Shown: piece after piece, positions 33,632 to 43,900 of the stretch
Layout: every line of letters starts with the position of its first letter
Numbering within the stretch: position 1 is the stretch's first letter
Assembly (NCBI GenBank): GCA_900478215.1
Contig: LS483478.1
Span: forward strand, 1,116,001-1,180,000
From: Salmonella enterica subsp. houtenae serovar Houten
GTDB taxonomy: Bacteria > Pseudomonadota > Gammaproteobacteria > Enterobacterales > Enterobacteriaceae
Direction: 5' to 3'
DNA: 64,000 bases
Made by a program: the position numbers and the translations under genes
Notes under the pieces: model-generated
Seen by the model: only the letters and a program-made list of their open reading frames with translations
Told to the model about the DNA's origin: nothing
Database searches by the model: none

Positions 33632-34029
33632 GCAAACACACATTAATCCGCCGGGCCGTTCTGGAAAAGCTGGAATCCGTGACTGGCGCACCTGTCACTC
33701 TTTTTGATGGACTTCCTGCTTTCGTAGAACAGGAAGATTTACCCGCAATAGCTGTCTGGCTGACAGACGCACAGTATACAGGCCTGATGACCGATGAGGA
33801 TGACTGGCAGGCTACTCTCCATACGGCAGTTTTTCTGAGGGCTCAGGCTCCTGATACAGAGCTTGATATCTGGATGGAAGAAAAAATCTTTCCTGCGCTG
33901 GAAGAGGTTAGTGGTCTGGAGCGCCTTATCGATACCATGACCCCGCTGGGTTATGACTACCAGCGTGACAGCGAAATGGCAACGTGGGGGATGGCAGAAA
34001 TTACTTACCGGATCACCTATACCAACTGA
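33628..34029 (+). CDS. Tail terminator gpU
   Basis: 133 residues; MSKHTLIRRAVLEKLE and the LEEVSGLERLIDTMTPLGYDYQRD segment match the lambda gpU fold. It caps the tail tube at its set length and joins it to the head. Confidence 0.9.
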   Translation: MSKHTLIRRAVLEKLESVTGAPVTLFDGLPAFVEQEDLPAIAVWLTDAQYTGLMTDEDDWQATLHTAVFLRAQAPDTELDIWMEEKIFPALEEVSGLERLIDTMTPLGYDYQRDSEMATWGMAEITYRITYTN

Positions 34030-34036
34030 GGAGGAT

Positions 34037-34783
34037 ATGATGGGAACACCAAACCCACTGGTAAAAACGAAAGGCGCCGGAACCACATTCTGGCTGTATA
34101 CCGGCAGCGGCGATGCGTTTAAAAATCCACTGGCTGATGATGACTGGCTGCGACTGGCAGGTATTAAGGATCTGCAGCCCGGAGAAATGAGTGCAGATGC
34201 GGAAGACGATGACTATCTTGATGATGAAAATGCCGACTGGAAAAGCACTACGCAGGGGCAGAAAAGCGTCGGTGACACCACGGCCACGCTGGCCTGGAAA
34301 CCCGGTGAGACCGGACAGAAAAAACTGGTTGAGCTGTTTGACACCGGCGAAGTTCGCGCCTTCCGTATCAGGTATCCTAACGGGACGGTTGATGTGTTCC
34401 GCGGCTGGCTGAGTTCACTGGGTAAAACCGTGACGTCCAAAGAGGTGATGACACGCAGCGTAAAAATCACCGGCGTCGGGCGTCCTTCTCTTGCGGAGGA
34501 GGATACACCTGACGTAGTCAGCGTATCCGGCGTGACCGTTGCGCCGGCCAGTGCCACGGTGGCTGCCGGAGCCACCACCACGCTGACATTTACGGTAAAA
34601 CCTGATAACGCGTCAGATAAAACGCTGCAGGTTGCGACCGCCGATCCGCTGATCGCCACCGTCACGCTGAAGGATAATGTGGCCACGGTTAAAGGCGTGA
34701 AGGCGGGCAGCGTGAATATTGTTGGCATCAGCAGTGACGGCAGTCTTGTCGCGGTGGCAGCAGTGACAGTGACGGCGTCATAA
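34037..34783 (+). CDS. Major tail tube protein gpV with Ig-like C domain
   Basis: 248 residues from ATG 34037 (a second ATG follows). N-terminal tube domain to about 160 (MGTPNPLVKTKGAGTTFWLYTG), then a Big_2-type Ig-like domain (VSVSGVTVAPASATVAAGATTTLTFTVKP) displayed on the tail surface, as in lambda. GAGGAGG before the ATG. A short hairpin (CCCCGG-TT-CCGGGG) follows the stop. Confidence 0.92.
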   Translation: MMGTPNPLVKTKGAGTTFWLYTGSGDAFKNPLADDDWLRLAGIKDLQPGEMSADAEDDDYLDDENADWKSTTQGQKSVGDTTATLAWKPGETGQKKLVELFDTGEVRAFRIRYPNGTVDVFRGWLSSLGKTVTSKEVMTRSVKITGVGRPSLAEEDTPDVVSVSGVTVAPASATVAAGATTTLTFTVKPDNASDKTLQVATADPLIATVTLKDNVATVKGVKAGSVNIVGISSDGSLVAVAAVTVTAS

Positions 34784-34833
34784 CCCTCTCTTATCAGTCC
34801 GCCCCGGTTCCGGGGCTTCTATGGAAAATCATC

Positions 34834-35229
34834 ATGTTTCTCAATACAGACACCTTTAACTACGGTGGGCATTCCATCGTGCTCAGTGAGCTTTCTGCCC
34901 TGCAACGTGTGGATTATCTGAAGTTTATTCAGCAGCGGACGGCAGACTATGACGCACAGCCTGAAACCCTGACGGAAGCAGAGCGTCAGACAGAATTTAT
35001 GCAGATGGGGGTGGATATTAATGCATGGCTGGTATCCCGCTCCCTGTGTGAAAGCAAAAAAGAGGAGGAGGCCCGCGCCCTGTATGAGTCCGTCAGACTG
35101 GAATGGTCTTATGAGGCGCTGGGACGTGGCGCTGATATGGTTCTGTCCCTGAGTGGTATGCGTCTTCCGGCATCGCAGGAAGACGACAGCGGGAGTGAAA
35201 AGGACACGACCACGTCGGAAAAGTCCTGA
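34834..35229 (+). CDS. Tail assembly chaperone gpG
   Basis: 131-residue acidic chaperone that loads the tape measure (FLNTDTFNYGGHSIVLSELSALQRVDYL). Its last codons contain GGAAAAG (35217-35223), where a -1 shift yields the longer G-T product. Confidence 0.88.
   Translation: MFLNTDTFNYGGHSIVLSELSALQRVDYLKFIQQRTADYDAQPETLTEAERQTEFMQMGVDINAWLVSRSLCESKKEEEARALYESVRLEWSYEALGRGADMVLSLSGMRLPASQEDDSGSEKDTTTSEKS
35217..35223 (+). promoter_or_regulatory. Programmed -1 frameshift site for G-T
   Basis: GGAAAAG in frame as G-GAA-AAG, three codons before the gpG stop. Shifting back one base enters the T frame (KVLNRELAFVMRLARE). A nearby upstream candidate (TGAAAAG, 35195-35201) is excluded because the shifted frame hits TGA there. 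Lambda uses GGGAAAG in the same place. Confidence 0.7.
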
Positions 35230-35246
35230 ACCGGGAGCTGGCGTTT

Positions 35247-35564
35247 GTGATGCGGCTCGCGCGTGAGTTCCGGCGACCAGACTGGCGGCAGATGCTGGCG
35301 GAAATGAGTGCGACAGAGCTGGGTGAGTGGGCGGAGTATTTCGGGAAGAACAGCTTCAGTGACATGTTGCTGGATGCGGAGTTTGCAACGCTGAAATCGC
35401 TGATTTCCGGACTGGTTACAGGCACGCATCACGATGCAGAAATGTTCAGCCTGATCACTGATCCTGAGTCGTTGCACGAAAAAACGGATGATGAACTGAT
35501 GATCCTGGGCGAAGGTATTACCGGAGGTGTCCGCTATGGACCAGATAGCGAACCTGGTCATTGA
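35247..35564 (+). CDS. Tail assembly protein T (made as G-T fusion)
   Basis: T domain in the -1 frame relative to gpG; open from 35199, so the shift at 35217-35223 gives a fusion of about 243 residues. The listed GTG start lacks a ribosome site and is probably not used. EFRRPDWRQMLAEMSATELGEWAEYF is the T-like segment. G-T and G together bind the tape measure. Overlaps it by 29 bases. Confidence 0.8.
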   Translation: MMRLAREFRRPDWRQMLAEMSATELGEWAEYFGKNSFSDMLLDAEFATLKSLISGLVTGTHHDAEMFSLITDPESLHEKTDDELMILGEGITGGVRYGPDSEPGH

Positions 35565-38500
35565 TTTAAGTATCGACAGCGCAGAGTTCCGAAACGAAGT
35601 TCCGCGCATTAAAAAATTGCTGAACGATGCGGCTGGTGACTCAGAACGTTCAGCGGCCCGGATGCAGCGTTTTCTGGATAAGCAGACGGAGGCGACGCGC
35701 CGGACGTCCGCCGGTCTGGAGCAGGTGACTGCCAGCAGTACCGCGTACATTTCCTCTGTGGAGAAAAGCGCAGCGGCCAGCGCGCGTCTGGCGGCGGATG
35801 TGGATCAGACGCGACAGCGGGTGGAGGCACTGGGAAGAAAATTGCGTGAGGAACAGGCGCAGTCAGCGGCTGTGGCGGCAGCACAGGACAGGACAAGTTC
35901 TGCTTTTTACCGCCAGATTGACAGTGTAAAACAGTTAAGCGGTGGTCTGCAGGAGCTGCAGCGTATCCAGGCGCAGGTACGACAGGCGAAAGGACGCGGA
36001 GATATCTCACAGGGCGATTATCTGGCGCTGGTGTCTGAAACCGCCAGGAAGACCCGTGAGCTTACCGATGCCGAAGCGCTGGCCACGCAGAAAAAAGCAC
36101 AGTTTATACGCCGCCTGAAAGAGCAGACGACGGTACAGGGCCTCTCCCGTACCGAGCTGCTGCGGGTGAAGGCGGCTGAACTGGGTGTCAGCAGCGCCGC
36201 AGATATTTATATCCGTAAACTGGAGCGTACCGGAACTGCCACCCATACGCTAGGACTGAAAAGCGCTGCTGCCCGTCGTGAACTGGGCGTGCTGGCTGGT
36301 GAGCTGGCCCGTGGGAATTTCGGGGCACTGCGGGGAAGTGGTATTACGCTCGCTAACCGCGCCGGGTGGATCGAGCAACTGATGTCTCCGAAGGGCATGA
36401 TGCTCGGCGGGCGGGCTGGCGGCGTGGCTGCTGCTGTTTACGGGCTGGGCAAGGCCTACTATGAAGGAGCTAAGGAAAGCGAGACGTTCAATAAACAGCT
36501 TATTCTGACCGGGAGTTATGCCGGAAAAACCACAGGCCAGCTTAATGCGATGGCGAAGTCGCTCGCCGGAAATGGCGTCACGCAGCACGACGCTGCAGGC
36601 GTGCTGGCACAGGTGGTCGGTAGCGGAGCGTTTACCGGGCAGGCAGTGGCAATGGTATCCCGTACCGCGACCAGAATGCAGGAAAACGTTGGACAATCAG
36701 TGGATGAAACCATCCGCCAGTTTAAACGCCTGCGGGATGATCCGGTGAATGCGGCGAAAGAACTGGACAGGACACTGCATTTTCTGACAGCCACCCAGCT
36801 TGAACAAATCAGGGTACTGGGCGAGCAGGGAAGAGTGGCTGATGCCGCGAAAATTGCCATGTTCGCGTATTCGGAAGAAATGAATAAGCGGATGGGGGAC
36901 GTACACGACAATCTGGGCTGGATTGAAAGAGCATGGAATGCTGCCGGTGATGCGGCGAAGTGGGCATGGGATCGGATGCTGGATATCGGGCGGGAAGACA
37001 CGCTCGATGAAAAGATCGCGACACTGCAGGAAAAAATCGCGCGCGGCAGTAAAACGCCCTGGACGGTGTCTTCCTCCCAGACTGAATACGATCAGCAGCA
37101 GCTGAACGAACTTCAGGAACAGAAACGCCAGAAGGACCTGCTGGATGCGAAGGCGCAGGCAGAGCGTAATTATCAGGAAACGCAGAAACGCCGGAACGAG
37201 CAGAACGCCGCGCTGAACCGGGATAATGAAACTGAATCCCTGCGGCACCAACGGGAGGTGGCGCGCATTACCGCCATGCAGTATGCCGATGCTGCTGTAC
37301 GCAATGCCGCACTGGAGCGCGAAAATGAACGTCATAAAAAGGCGTTGTCACAACAGGCGAAAAAGCCAAAGACTTACCACAACGACGAGGCCAGGCGACT
37401 GCTTTTGCAGTACAGCCAGCAACAGGCGCAGACTGAAGGGCAGATTGCCGCCGCGAAGCTTTCCACGACCGAAAAAATGACGGAAGCGCATAAGCAGCTT
37501 TTGTCATTTCAGCAGCGCATCGCTGATTTGTCCGGTAAAAAACTGACGGCGGATGAACAAAGCGTACTGGCACATAAGAATGAAATTGCGCTTGCGCTAC
37601 AGAAGCTGGATATCTCACAACAGGATTTGCAACACCAGAATGCCCTTAATGAACTGAAGAAAAAGACGCTCACATTAACCAGCCAGCTCGCTGACGAAGA
37701 ATCCCGCGTCAGGCAGCAGCACGCAATGGCGCTGGCCACAATGGGTATGGGCGATCAGCAACGAGGTCGGTACGAAGAGCATCTGAAAATTCAGCAGCGC
37801 TACCAGGAACAACTGGAGCAGCTTAAGCGCGACAGTAAGACAAAGGGGACATACGGTTCTGAAGAATATCGTCAGGCTGAGCAGGCGCTGAAGGGCAGTC
37901 TCAATCGCCGGCTGGCTGAGTGGGCGGATTACAATTCGAAAGTTGACGCTGCGCAGGGAGACTGGACTCTGGGGGCGTCGCGTGCGCTGGATAACTTTAT
38001 GGCGCAGGGCAGCAACGTGGCGGGCGCAACGGAGCAAATGTTCACATCGGCATTCAACAGTATGGGCGACGGGCTGGCGACGTTCGTTACCACTGGAAAA
38101 CTAAACTTTAAATCTTTCACCGCATCCATCGTGTCAGATCTGGCAAAAATTTCAGCACGTATGGCAATGATGCAGGCTGTAAAGGGAATCGGATCTGCTC
38201 TGGGATTTGGTGTGACAGCCAATGCGACTGGTGGAGTTTATCAGTCTTCTGAACTGAGCCAATACAGCGGCAGCATTGTTAATCGCCCGACATTTTTTGC
38301 TTTTGCCAAAGGTGCCGGGGTGATGGGCGAGGCAGGACCGGAGGCAATATTACCACTTCGTCGTGGTGCTGACGGTAAGCTGGGTGTCGTGGCAGCCGGT
38401 TCAGGAGGGATGGCGATGTTTGCGCCTGAGTACAACATTGAAATCCACAACGACGCCGGCAACGGACAGATTGGTCCGCAGGCATTACAGGCCGTATATA

Positions 38501-38577
38501 ACATTGGAAAAAAAGCCGCCATTGATTTCTGGCAACAGCAGTCGCGTGACGGGGGTATTGCTGGAGGAGGGCGATAA
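35536..38577 (+). CDS. Tape measure protein gpH
   Basis: 1013 residues from ATG 35536 (MDQIANLVIDLSIDSAEF) after GGAGGTG; the length sets the tail. Long coiled coils at both ends, membrane-active hydrophobic part around 275-310 (GGRAGGVAAAVYGLGKAYY), and the lambda-type C end (GSMGDGLATFVTTGKLNFKSFTASIVSDLAKI; GGVYQS... GPEAILPLRRG). Confidence 0.95.
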   Translation: MDQIANLVIDLSIDSAEFRNEVPRIKKLLNDAAGDSERSAARMQRFLDKQTEATRRTSAGLEQVTASSTAYISSVEKSAAASARLAADVDQTRQRVEALGRKLREEQAQSAAVAAAQDRTSSAFYRQIDSVKQLSGGLQELQRIQAQVRQAKGRGDISQGDYLALVSETARKTRELTDAEALATQKKAQFIRRLKEQTTVQGLSRTELLRVKAAELGVSSAADIYIRKLERTGTATHTLGLKSAAARRELGVLAGELARGNFGALRGSGITLANRAGWIEQLMSPKGMMLGGRAGGVAAAVYGLGKAYYEGAKESETFNKQLILTGSYAGKTTGQLNAMAKSLAGNGVTQHDAAGVLAQVVGSGAFTGQAVAMVSRTATRMQENVGQSVDETIRQFKRLRDDPVNAAKELDRTLHFLTATQLEQIRVLGEQGRVADAAKIAMFAYSEEMNKRMGDVHDNLGWIERAWNAAGDAAKWAWDRMLDIGREDTLDEKIATLQEKIARGSKTPWTVSSSQTEYDQQQLNELQEQKRQKDLLDAKAQAERNYQETQKRRNEQNAALNRDNETESLRHQREVARITAMQYADAAVRNAALERENERHKKALSQQAKKPKTYHNDEARRLLLQYSQQQAQTEGQIAAAKLSTTEKMTEAHKQLLSFQQRIADLSGKKLTADEQSVLAHKNEIALALQKLDISQQDLQHQNALNELKKKTLTLTSQLADEESRVRQQHAMALATMGMGDQQRGRYEEHLKIQQRYQEQLEQLKRDSKTKGTYGSEEYRQAEQALKGSLNRRLAEWADYNSKVDAAQGDWTLGASRALDNFMAQGSNVAGATEQMFTSAFNSMGDGLATFVTTGKLNFKSFTASIVSDLAKISARMAMMQAVKGIGSALGFGVTANATGGVYQSSELSQYSGSIVNRPTFFAFAKGAGVMGEAGPEAILPLRRGADGKLGVVAAGSGGMAMFAPEYNIEIHNDAGNGQIGPQALQAVYNIGKKAAIDFWQQQSRDGGIAGGGR

Positions 38578-38579
38578 CA

Positions 38580-38909
38580 ATGGAAACATTTAACTGGAAG
38601 ATCCGCCCTGATATGACAGTGGAATCAGAACCAAAAGTCACCTCCATAAAACTGGGTGACGGGTATGAACAACGGCGTCCAGCCGGGCTGAACAGCCATC
38701 TGGCGAAGTATAACGTAACGGTCCGGATTCGTAAGGGAGAACATCAGAACCTTGAGGCATTTTTATCCCGCCACGGTGGAGTGAAATCCTTTCTCTGGAC
38801 ACCGCCTTATACCTGGACACAAATTCGGGTGATTTGCCGCAAATGGTCGATTAGCGTTGGCTCTCTTTGGGTGACTGTGACCACGACTTTTGAACAGGTT
38901 GTTATCTGA
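38580..38909 (+). CDS. Minor tail protein gpM
   Basis: 109 residues (METFNWKIRPDMTVESEPKVTSIKLGDGYEQRRPAG), lambda gpM type, part of the tail tip. GAGGAGGG before the ATG, three bases after gpH. Confidence 0.92.
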   Translation: METFNWKIRPDMTVESEPKVTSIKLGDGYEQRRPAGLNSHLAKYNVTVRIRKGEHQNLEAFLSRHGGVKSFLWTPPYTWTQIRVICRKWSISVGSLWVTVTTTFEQVVI

Positions 38910-38918
38910 GGAGGAGTG

Positions 38919-39617
38919 ATGCAGGACATTTCGCAGGATACGCTGAACGAAGCCGCTAAACTGGCGCAGTCCGCCAGGATCACTTTGTGGGAAATCGATC
39001 TGACACAGTCTGGCGGTGATCGTTATTTTTTTTGTAACGAGGCGAATGAAAAGGGGGAGGCGGTTACCTGGCAGGGACGGAAATATGACGTTTATCCTGT
39101 AGACGGTTGCGGATTTGAAATGAACGGCAAAGGCGCAGCTGCGCGCCCGTCACTGAAGGTATCCAATCTTTACGGTATGGTGACCGGAATGGTGGAGGAT
39201 TTGTATAGCCTGGTTGGGGCGACGGTCATCCGCAGGATAGTATATGCCCGGTTTCTCGATGCCGTGAATTTTCAAAACGGCAACCAGGAGGCTGACCCGG
39301 AGCAGGAATCCGTAAGCCGATGGGTGATCGAGCAGTGCAGTGATCTGACGGCGGTAAGTGCGACATTTGTCCTGGCAACACCGACTGAAACGGACGGATG
39401 TGTCTTCCCCGGGCGAATAATGCTGGCCAATACCTGTACATGGATATACCGATCTGACGAATGCGGTTATACGGGACCAGCTGTCGCAGATGAATTTGAT
39501 AATCCTACCGCCGATCCGGCAAAAGATGTCTGCAGCCGCTGCGCCCGGGGATGCGCCCTGCGTGACAATACCGGAAACTTTGGCGGTTTCCTCTCCATTA
39601 ATAAACTTTCACAGTAA
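38919..39617 (+). CDS. Minor tail protein gpL (Fe-S type)
   Basis: 232 residues of the tail-tip hub. N half VTWQGRKYDVYPVDGCGFEMNGKG; the C end holds the Cys set CTWIYRSDECGY... CSRCARGC that binds an iron-sulfur cluster in lambda gpL. ATG 38919 after GAGGAG; GTG 38916 is alternative. Confidence 0.93.
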   Translation: MQDISQDTLNEAAKLAQSARITLWEIDLTQSGGDRYFFCNEANEKGEAVTWQGRKYDVYPVDGCGFEMNGKGAAARPSLKVSNLYGMVTGMVEDLYSLVGATVIRRIVYARFLDAVNFQNGNQEADPEQESVSRWVIEQCSDLTAVSATFVLATPTETDGCVFPGRIMLANTCTWIYRSDECGYTGPAVADEFDNPTADPAKDVCSRCARGCALRDNTGNFGGFLSINKLSQ

Positions 39618-39623
39618 ATCTTC

Positions 39624-40361
39624 ATGAAAGAACAGGATATTCTGGCGCACGCCCGACGGTGTGCGCCTGCGGAGTCATGCGGCTTCGTGGTGAGAACACT
39701 CGCGGGAGAACGGTATCTCCCCTGTGTGAATATTTCTGCCGCGCCGGAGGATTATTTCCGTATGGCGCCGGAGGACTGGCTGAGGGCTGAAACGCAGGGG
39801 GAGATTGTGGCGCTGGTTCACAGCCATCCTGGCGGTCAGCCTTATCTGAGCGATGTGGACCGCAGGCTGCAGGTTCAAAGCGACCTGCCGTGGTGGCTGG
39901 TATGCGCCGGCCAGGTACATAAATTCCGCTGTGTGCCACACCTGACCGGACGACAGTTTAAACATGGGGTTTTTGACTGTTACACGCTGTTCCGTGATGC
40001 CTATCATCTGGCGGGGATTGATATGCCGGATTTTCACCGGGACGACGACTGGTGGCGGCATGGTGACAATCTCTATCTGGATAATCTGGAGACGACGGGA
40101 TTTTACCGTGTCAGCGCAGCCAGTGCGCAGCCCGGCGACGTGCTGATTTGCTGCTTTGGCTCCTCCGTTCCGAACCACGCAGCGATTTACTGCGGCGGCG
40201 GAGAGCTGCTGCACCATATTCCTGAACAACTGAGTAAACGTGAGAGGTATACCGACAAATGGCAACGACGCACGCACTCCATCTGGCGACACCGGGCATG
40301 GCGCGAATTTGCCTTTACGGGGATCTGCAACGATTTTGCCGCCGCGTCAGCCTGCAGGTAG
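39624..40361 (+). CDS. Tail tip peptidase gpK (JAMM + NlpC/P60)
   Basis: 245 residues: N-terminal Mov34/JAMM domain (SCGFVV... VHSHPGGQPYLSDVD) and C-terminal NlpC/P60 domain (HGVFDCYTLFRDAYHLAGIDMPDF, with HAAIYCGGGELLHHI). Acts in tail assembly and probably opens peptidoglycan at injection. Overlaps gpI by 103 bases. Confidence 0.93.
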   Translation: MKEQDILAHARRCAPAESCGFVVRTLAGERYLPCVNISAAPEDYFRMAPEDWLRAETQGEIVALVHSHPGGQPYLSDVDRRLQVQSDLPWWLVCAGQVHKFRCVPHLTGRQFKHGVFDCYTLFRDAYHLAGIDMPDFHRDDDWWRHGDNLYLDNLETTGFYRVSAASAQPGDVLICCFGSSVPNHAAIYCGGGELLHHIPEQLSKRERYTDKWQRRTHSIWRHRAWREFAFTGICNDFAAASACR

Positions 40362-40906
40362 CCAGTGGTGCTGAAGCTATCCGGGCACTGGCGGTACAGT
40401 TGCCCGGTCTCCGGCAGAAACTGAACGACGGCTGGTATCAGGTACGCATAGCCGGAGACGATGTTACGGCTGATACCCTGACAACCAGCCTGCATGACCC
40501 GCTGCCGCCTGGCGCGGTGATTCATATTGTGCCGCGTCTGGCCGGGGCCAAATCTGGCGGGGTGTTTCAGGCGGTGCTTGGTGCGGCGCTGATTGCCGTT
40601 GCCTGGTGGAACCCGGCAGGCTGGCTGGGAGCGGCGGCGGTATCCGGCATGTATATGACCGGGGCGTCGATGATTCTGGGCGGTGTGGCGCAGATGCTGG
40701 CACCAAAACCCAAAATGTCCGGAATGAGGCAGACCGATAACGGCAGGCAGAACACGTATTTCTCGTCGCTGGATAATATGGTTGCCAACGGTAACACGTT
40801 GCCGGTGCTGTACGGCGAGATGCAGGTGGGGTCACGCGTGATTTCCCAGGAAGTCAGTACCGCTGATGAAGGAGATGGTGGTCAGGTTGTGGTGATTGGC
40901 CGCTGA
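40259..40906 (+). CDS. Tail assembly protein gpI
   Basis: 215 residues, ATG 40259 within gpK as in lambda. N-terminal ubiquitin-like part (ARICLYGDLQRFCRRVSLQVASGAEAIRAL) and a Gly/Ala hydrophobic middle (GVFQAVLGAALIAVAWWNPAGWLGAAAVSGMYM). Needed for tail tip formation. Confidence 0.9.
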   Translation: MATTHALHLATPGMARICLYGDLQRFCRRVSLQVASGAEAIRALAVQLPGLRQKLNDGWYQVRIAGDDVTADTLTTSLHDPLPPGAVIHIVPRLAGAKSGGVFQAVLGAALIAVAWWNPAGWLGAAAVSGMYMTGASMILGGVAQMLAPKPKMSGMRQTDNGRQNTYFSSLDNMVANGNTLPVLYGEMQVGSRVISQEVSTADEGDGGQVVVIGR

Positions 40907-40923
40907 CAACAGAACAGATTCAG

Positions 40924-40950
40924 ACAGAACCGCCTCCGGGCGGTTTTGTC
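40924..40950 (+). terminator. Hairpin between gpI and gpJ
   Basis: ACCGCC-TCCG-GGCGGT followed by TTTGTCGTTTT. A modest intrinsic terminator shape in a gap of 61 bases. Confidence 0.5.
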
Positions 40951-40967
40951 GTTTTACGGGGTAATAA

Positions 40968-43900
40968 ATGGGAAAGGGCGGAGGAAAAGGGCATACGCCC
41001 CGCGAGGCACCGGATAACCTTAAATCCACGCAGCTGCTGAGTGTCATCGATGCCATCAGCGAGGGACCGATAGAAGGCCCGGTGAACGGTCTGCAAAGTG
41101 TTCTGGTAAACCAGACGCCGGTGGTGGACCGCGACGGTAACACGAATATCCACGGCGTGAAGGTGGTATACCGCGTCGGTGAGCAGGAACAGACCCCGCT
41201 GGAGGGATTTGAATCGTCCGGCGCCGAGACGGTGCTTGGTGTACAGGTCAAACACGACAATCCGGTGACCAGGACCATCACGGCTGCAAATATTGACCGC
41301 CTGCGTTTTACGTTCGGCGTGCAGTCACTGGTGGAGGCCAACAGCAAGGGCGACCGCAATCCGACATCGGTCAGGCTGCAAATCCATCTTGAGCGCTATG
41401 GTCAGTGGGTGGTGGAAAAAGAAATTACGATTACCGGGAAAACAACCACACAGTATCTGGCCTCGGTGATAGTGGATAATCTCCCTCCCCGGCCATTCGG
41501 TATCCGGATGGTACGTGTGACGGCAGACAGTACCACTGACCAGTTACAGAACAACACGGTCTGGTCGTCGTATACCGAGATTATTGATGTCCGGCAGCGT
41601 TATCCCAACACCGCCGTAATTGGCCTGCAGGTGGAGTCTGAGCAGTTCGGCAGCCAGCAGGTGACGCGAAATTACCATTTTTTCGGGCGGATTATTCATG
41701 TGCCGTCGAATTACGATCCGGTAGCGCGAACCTACAGCGGCATCTGGGACGGCACGTTCAAGCCTGCATACAGCAATAATCCGGCGTGGTGTCTCTGGGA
41801 TGTGCTGACACATCCCCGTTATGGCATGGGACAGCGAATCGGCGCGGCGGACGTGGACAGATGGGCGCTGTATGCAATAGGCCAGTACTGCGACCAGATG
41901 GTCCCTGACGGATTCGGCGGGACAGAGCCGCGTATGACCTTTAATGCGTATCTGGCACAGCAGCGTAAGGCGTGGGATGTGCTGACCGACTTCTGCTCCG
42001 CCATGCGTTGTATGCCGGTGTGGAACGGGCAGAGGCTGACCTTCGTGCAGGACAGGCCCTCGGATACAGTCTGGACCTATACCCGCAGCAATGTGGTAAT
42101 GCCGGATGAGGGTACACCGTTCCGTTACAGCTTCAGTGCGCGGAAGGACCGCCATAATGCGGTAGAGGTGAACTGGACTGACCCTGATAATGGCTGGCAG
42201 ACATCCACGGAACTGGTGGAAGACACGGTCGCCATCAGTCACTACGGACGCAATCTGGTAAAAATGGATGCGTTTGGCTGTACCAGTCGCGGGCAGGCGC
42301 ACCGCGCCGGGCTGTGGCTGATAAAAACGGAGCTGCTGGAAACCCAGACGGTAGATTTTAGTGTGGGGGCGGAGGGGTTGCGCCACGTTCCCGGTGATGT
42401 GATTGAGGTTTGCGACGAGGATTATGCCGGCATCAGCCTGGGCGGACGGATTCTGTCCGTTGACCGCGACCGTCGCATTCTGACCCTTGACAGGGAAATT
42501 ACCCTGCCGTCGTCCGGCACCACGCTGATAAGCCTGGTGGATGGCGAAGGTTCGCCGGTCAGCGTGGACGTGCAGTCTGTTACCGACGGTGTGCAGGTTC
42601 AGGTCAGCCGGATACCGGACGGCGTGGCGGAATACAGCGTCTGGGGGCTGAAACTGCCGTCGCTGCGCCAGCGTCTCTTCCGGTGTGTGGCTGTCCGGGA
42701 AAACGACGACGGAACGTATGCCATCACCGCCGTACAGCATGTTCCGGAAAAAGAGTCCATCGTGGACAACGGGGCATCGTTCGACCCGCAGCCCGGAACG
42801 ATTCACGGCACCGTTCCCCCGGCGATACAGCATCTGACCACAGAAATTCTGGCGGAGGAGGGACAGTATCAGGTACTGGCGCGCTGGGACACACCGCGAG
42901 TCGTTAAGGGCGTCTCTTTTTCGTTGCGCCTGAACGTGGCGGCGGAAGATGGCAGTGACCGGCTGGTAAGCAGTGCAGGAACGCCGGATACGCAGTACCG
43001 GTTCCGGGGGCTGACGCCGGGGCGCTACACCCTGTCCGTCAGGGCGGTGAACAGCCAGGGACAACAGGGAGACCCGGCCAGCACACAGTTCAGCATCTCC
43101 GCGCCGGCGGCACCATCATTTATCGAACTCACCCCTGGCTATTTCCAGATTACAGCCACACCGCGTCAGGCGGTATACGACCCGACGGTGCAGTATGAGT
43201 TCTGGTTTTCAGACGCGCAGATTACGGATATCCATCAGGTGGAAAACGCCGCACGATATCTGGGAACAGCGCTGTACTGGATAGCGGCCAGCGTGAATAT
43301 CAGGCCCGGCAGGGATTACTATTTTTATATCCGGGCGGTAAATCAGGTCGGTAAATCCGCATTCGTGGAGGCGACCGGGCAGGCCAGCAACGATGCCGCA
43401 GGCTATCTGGATTTTTTCAAAGGGCAGATAACTGAAAGTCACCTGGGTAAGGAGCTGCTGGAAAAAGTAGATCTGACGGAGGATAACGCCAGCAAACTGC
43501 AGCAGTTTTCTAAGGAGTGGCAGGACGCTAACGATAAATGGAACGCCATGTGGGGCGTCAAAATAGAGCAGACCAAAGACGGCAAATATTATGTGGCCGG
43601 ACTTGGACTGAGCATGGAAGACACGCCTGACGGGAAGATAAGCCAGTTCCTGGTGGCGGCGGATCGCATTGCTTATATTAACCCGGCAAACGGAAACGAG
43701 ACGCCCGGATTCGTCATGCAGGGCGACCAGATAATCATGAATGAGGCGTTCCTGAAATACCTGAGCGCGCCGACCATTACCAGTGGCGGGAATCCTCCGG
43801 CATTTTCCCTGACGCCGGATGGAAAGCTGACTGCGAAAAATGCGGATATCAGCGGCCATATCAACGCTGTATCTGGCTCGTTTACGGGAGAAATCAATGC

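Noticed and set aside
35195..35201. TGAAAAG as frameshift site
   Set aside because: The -1 frame meets TGA at once, so the shift must occur downstream at 35217.
41544..43064. 506-codon minus-strand frame inside gpJ
   Set aside because: Antisense to a well-supported tail gene; high His/Arg composition typical of a mirror frame.
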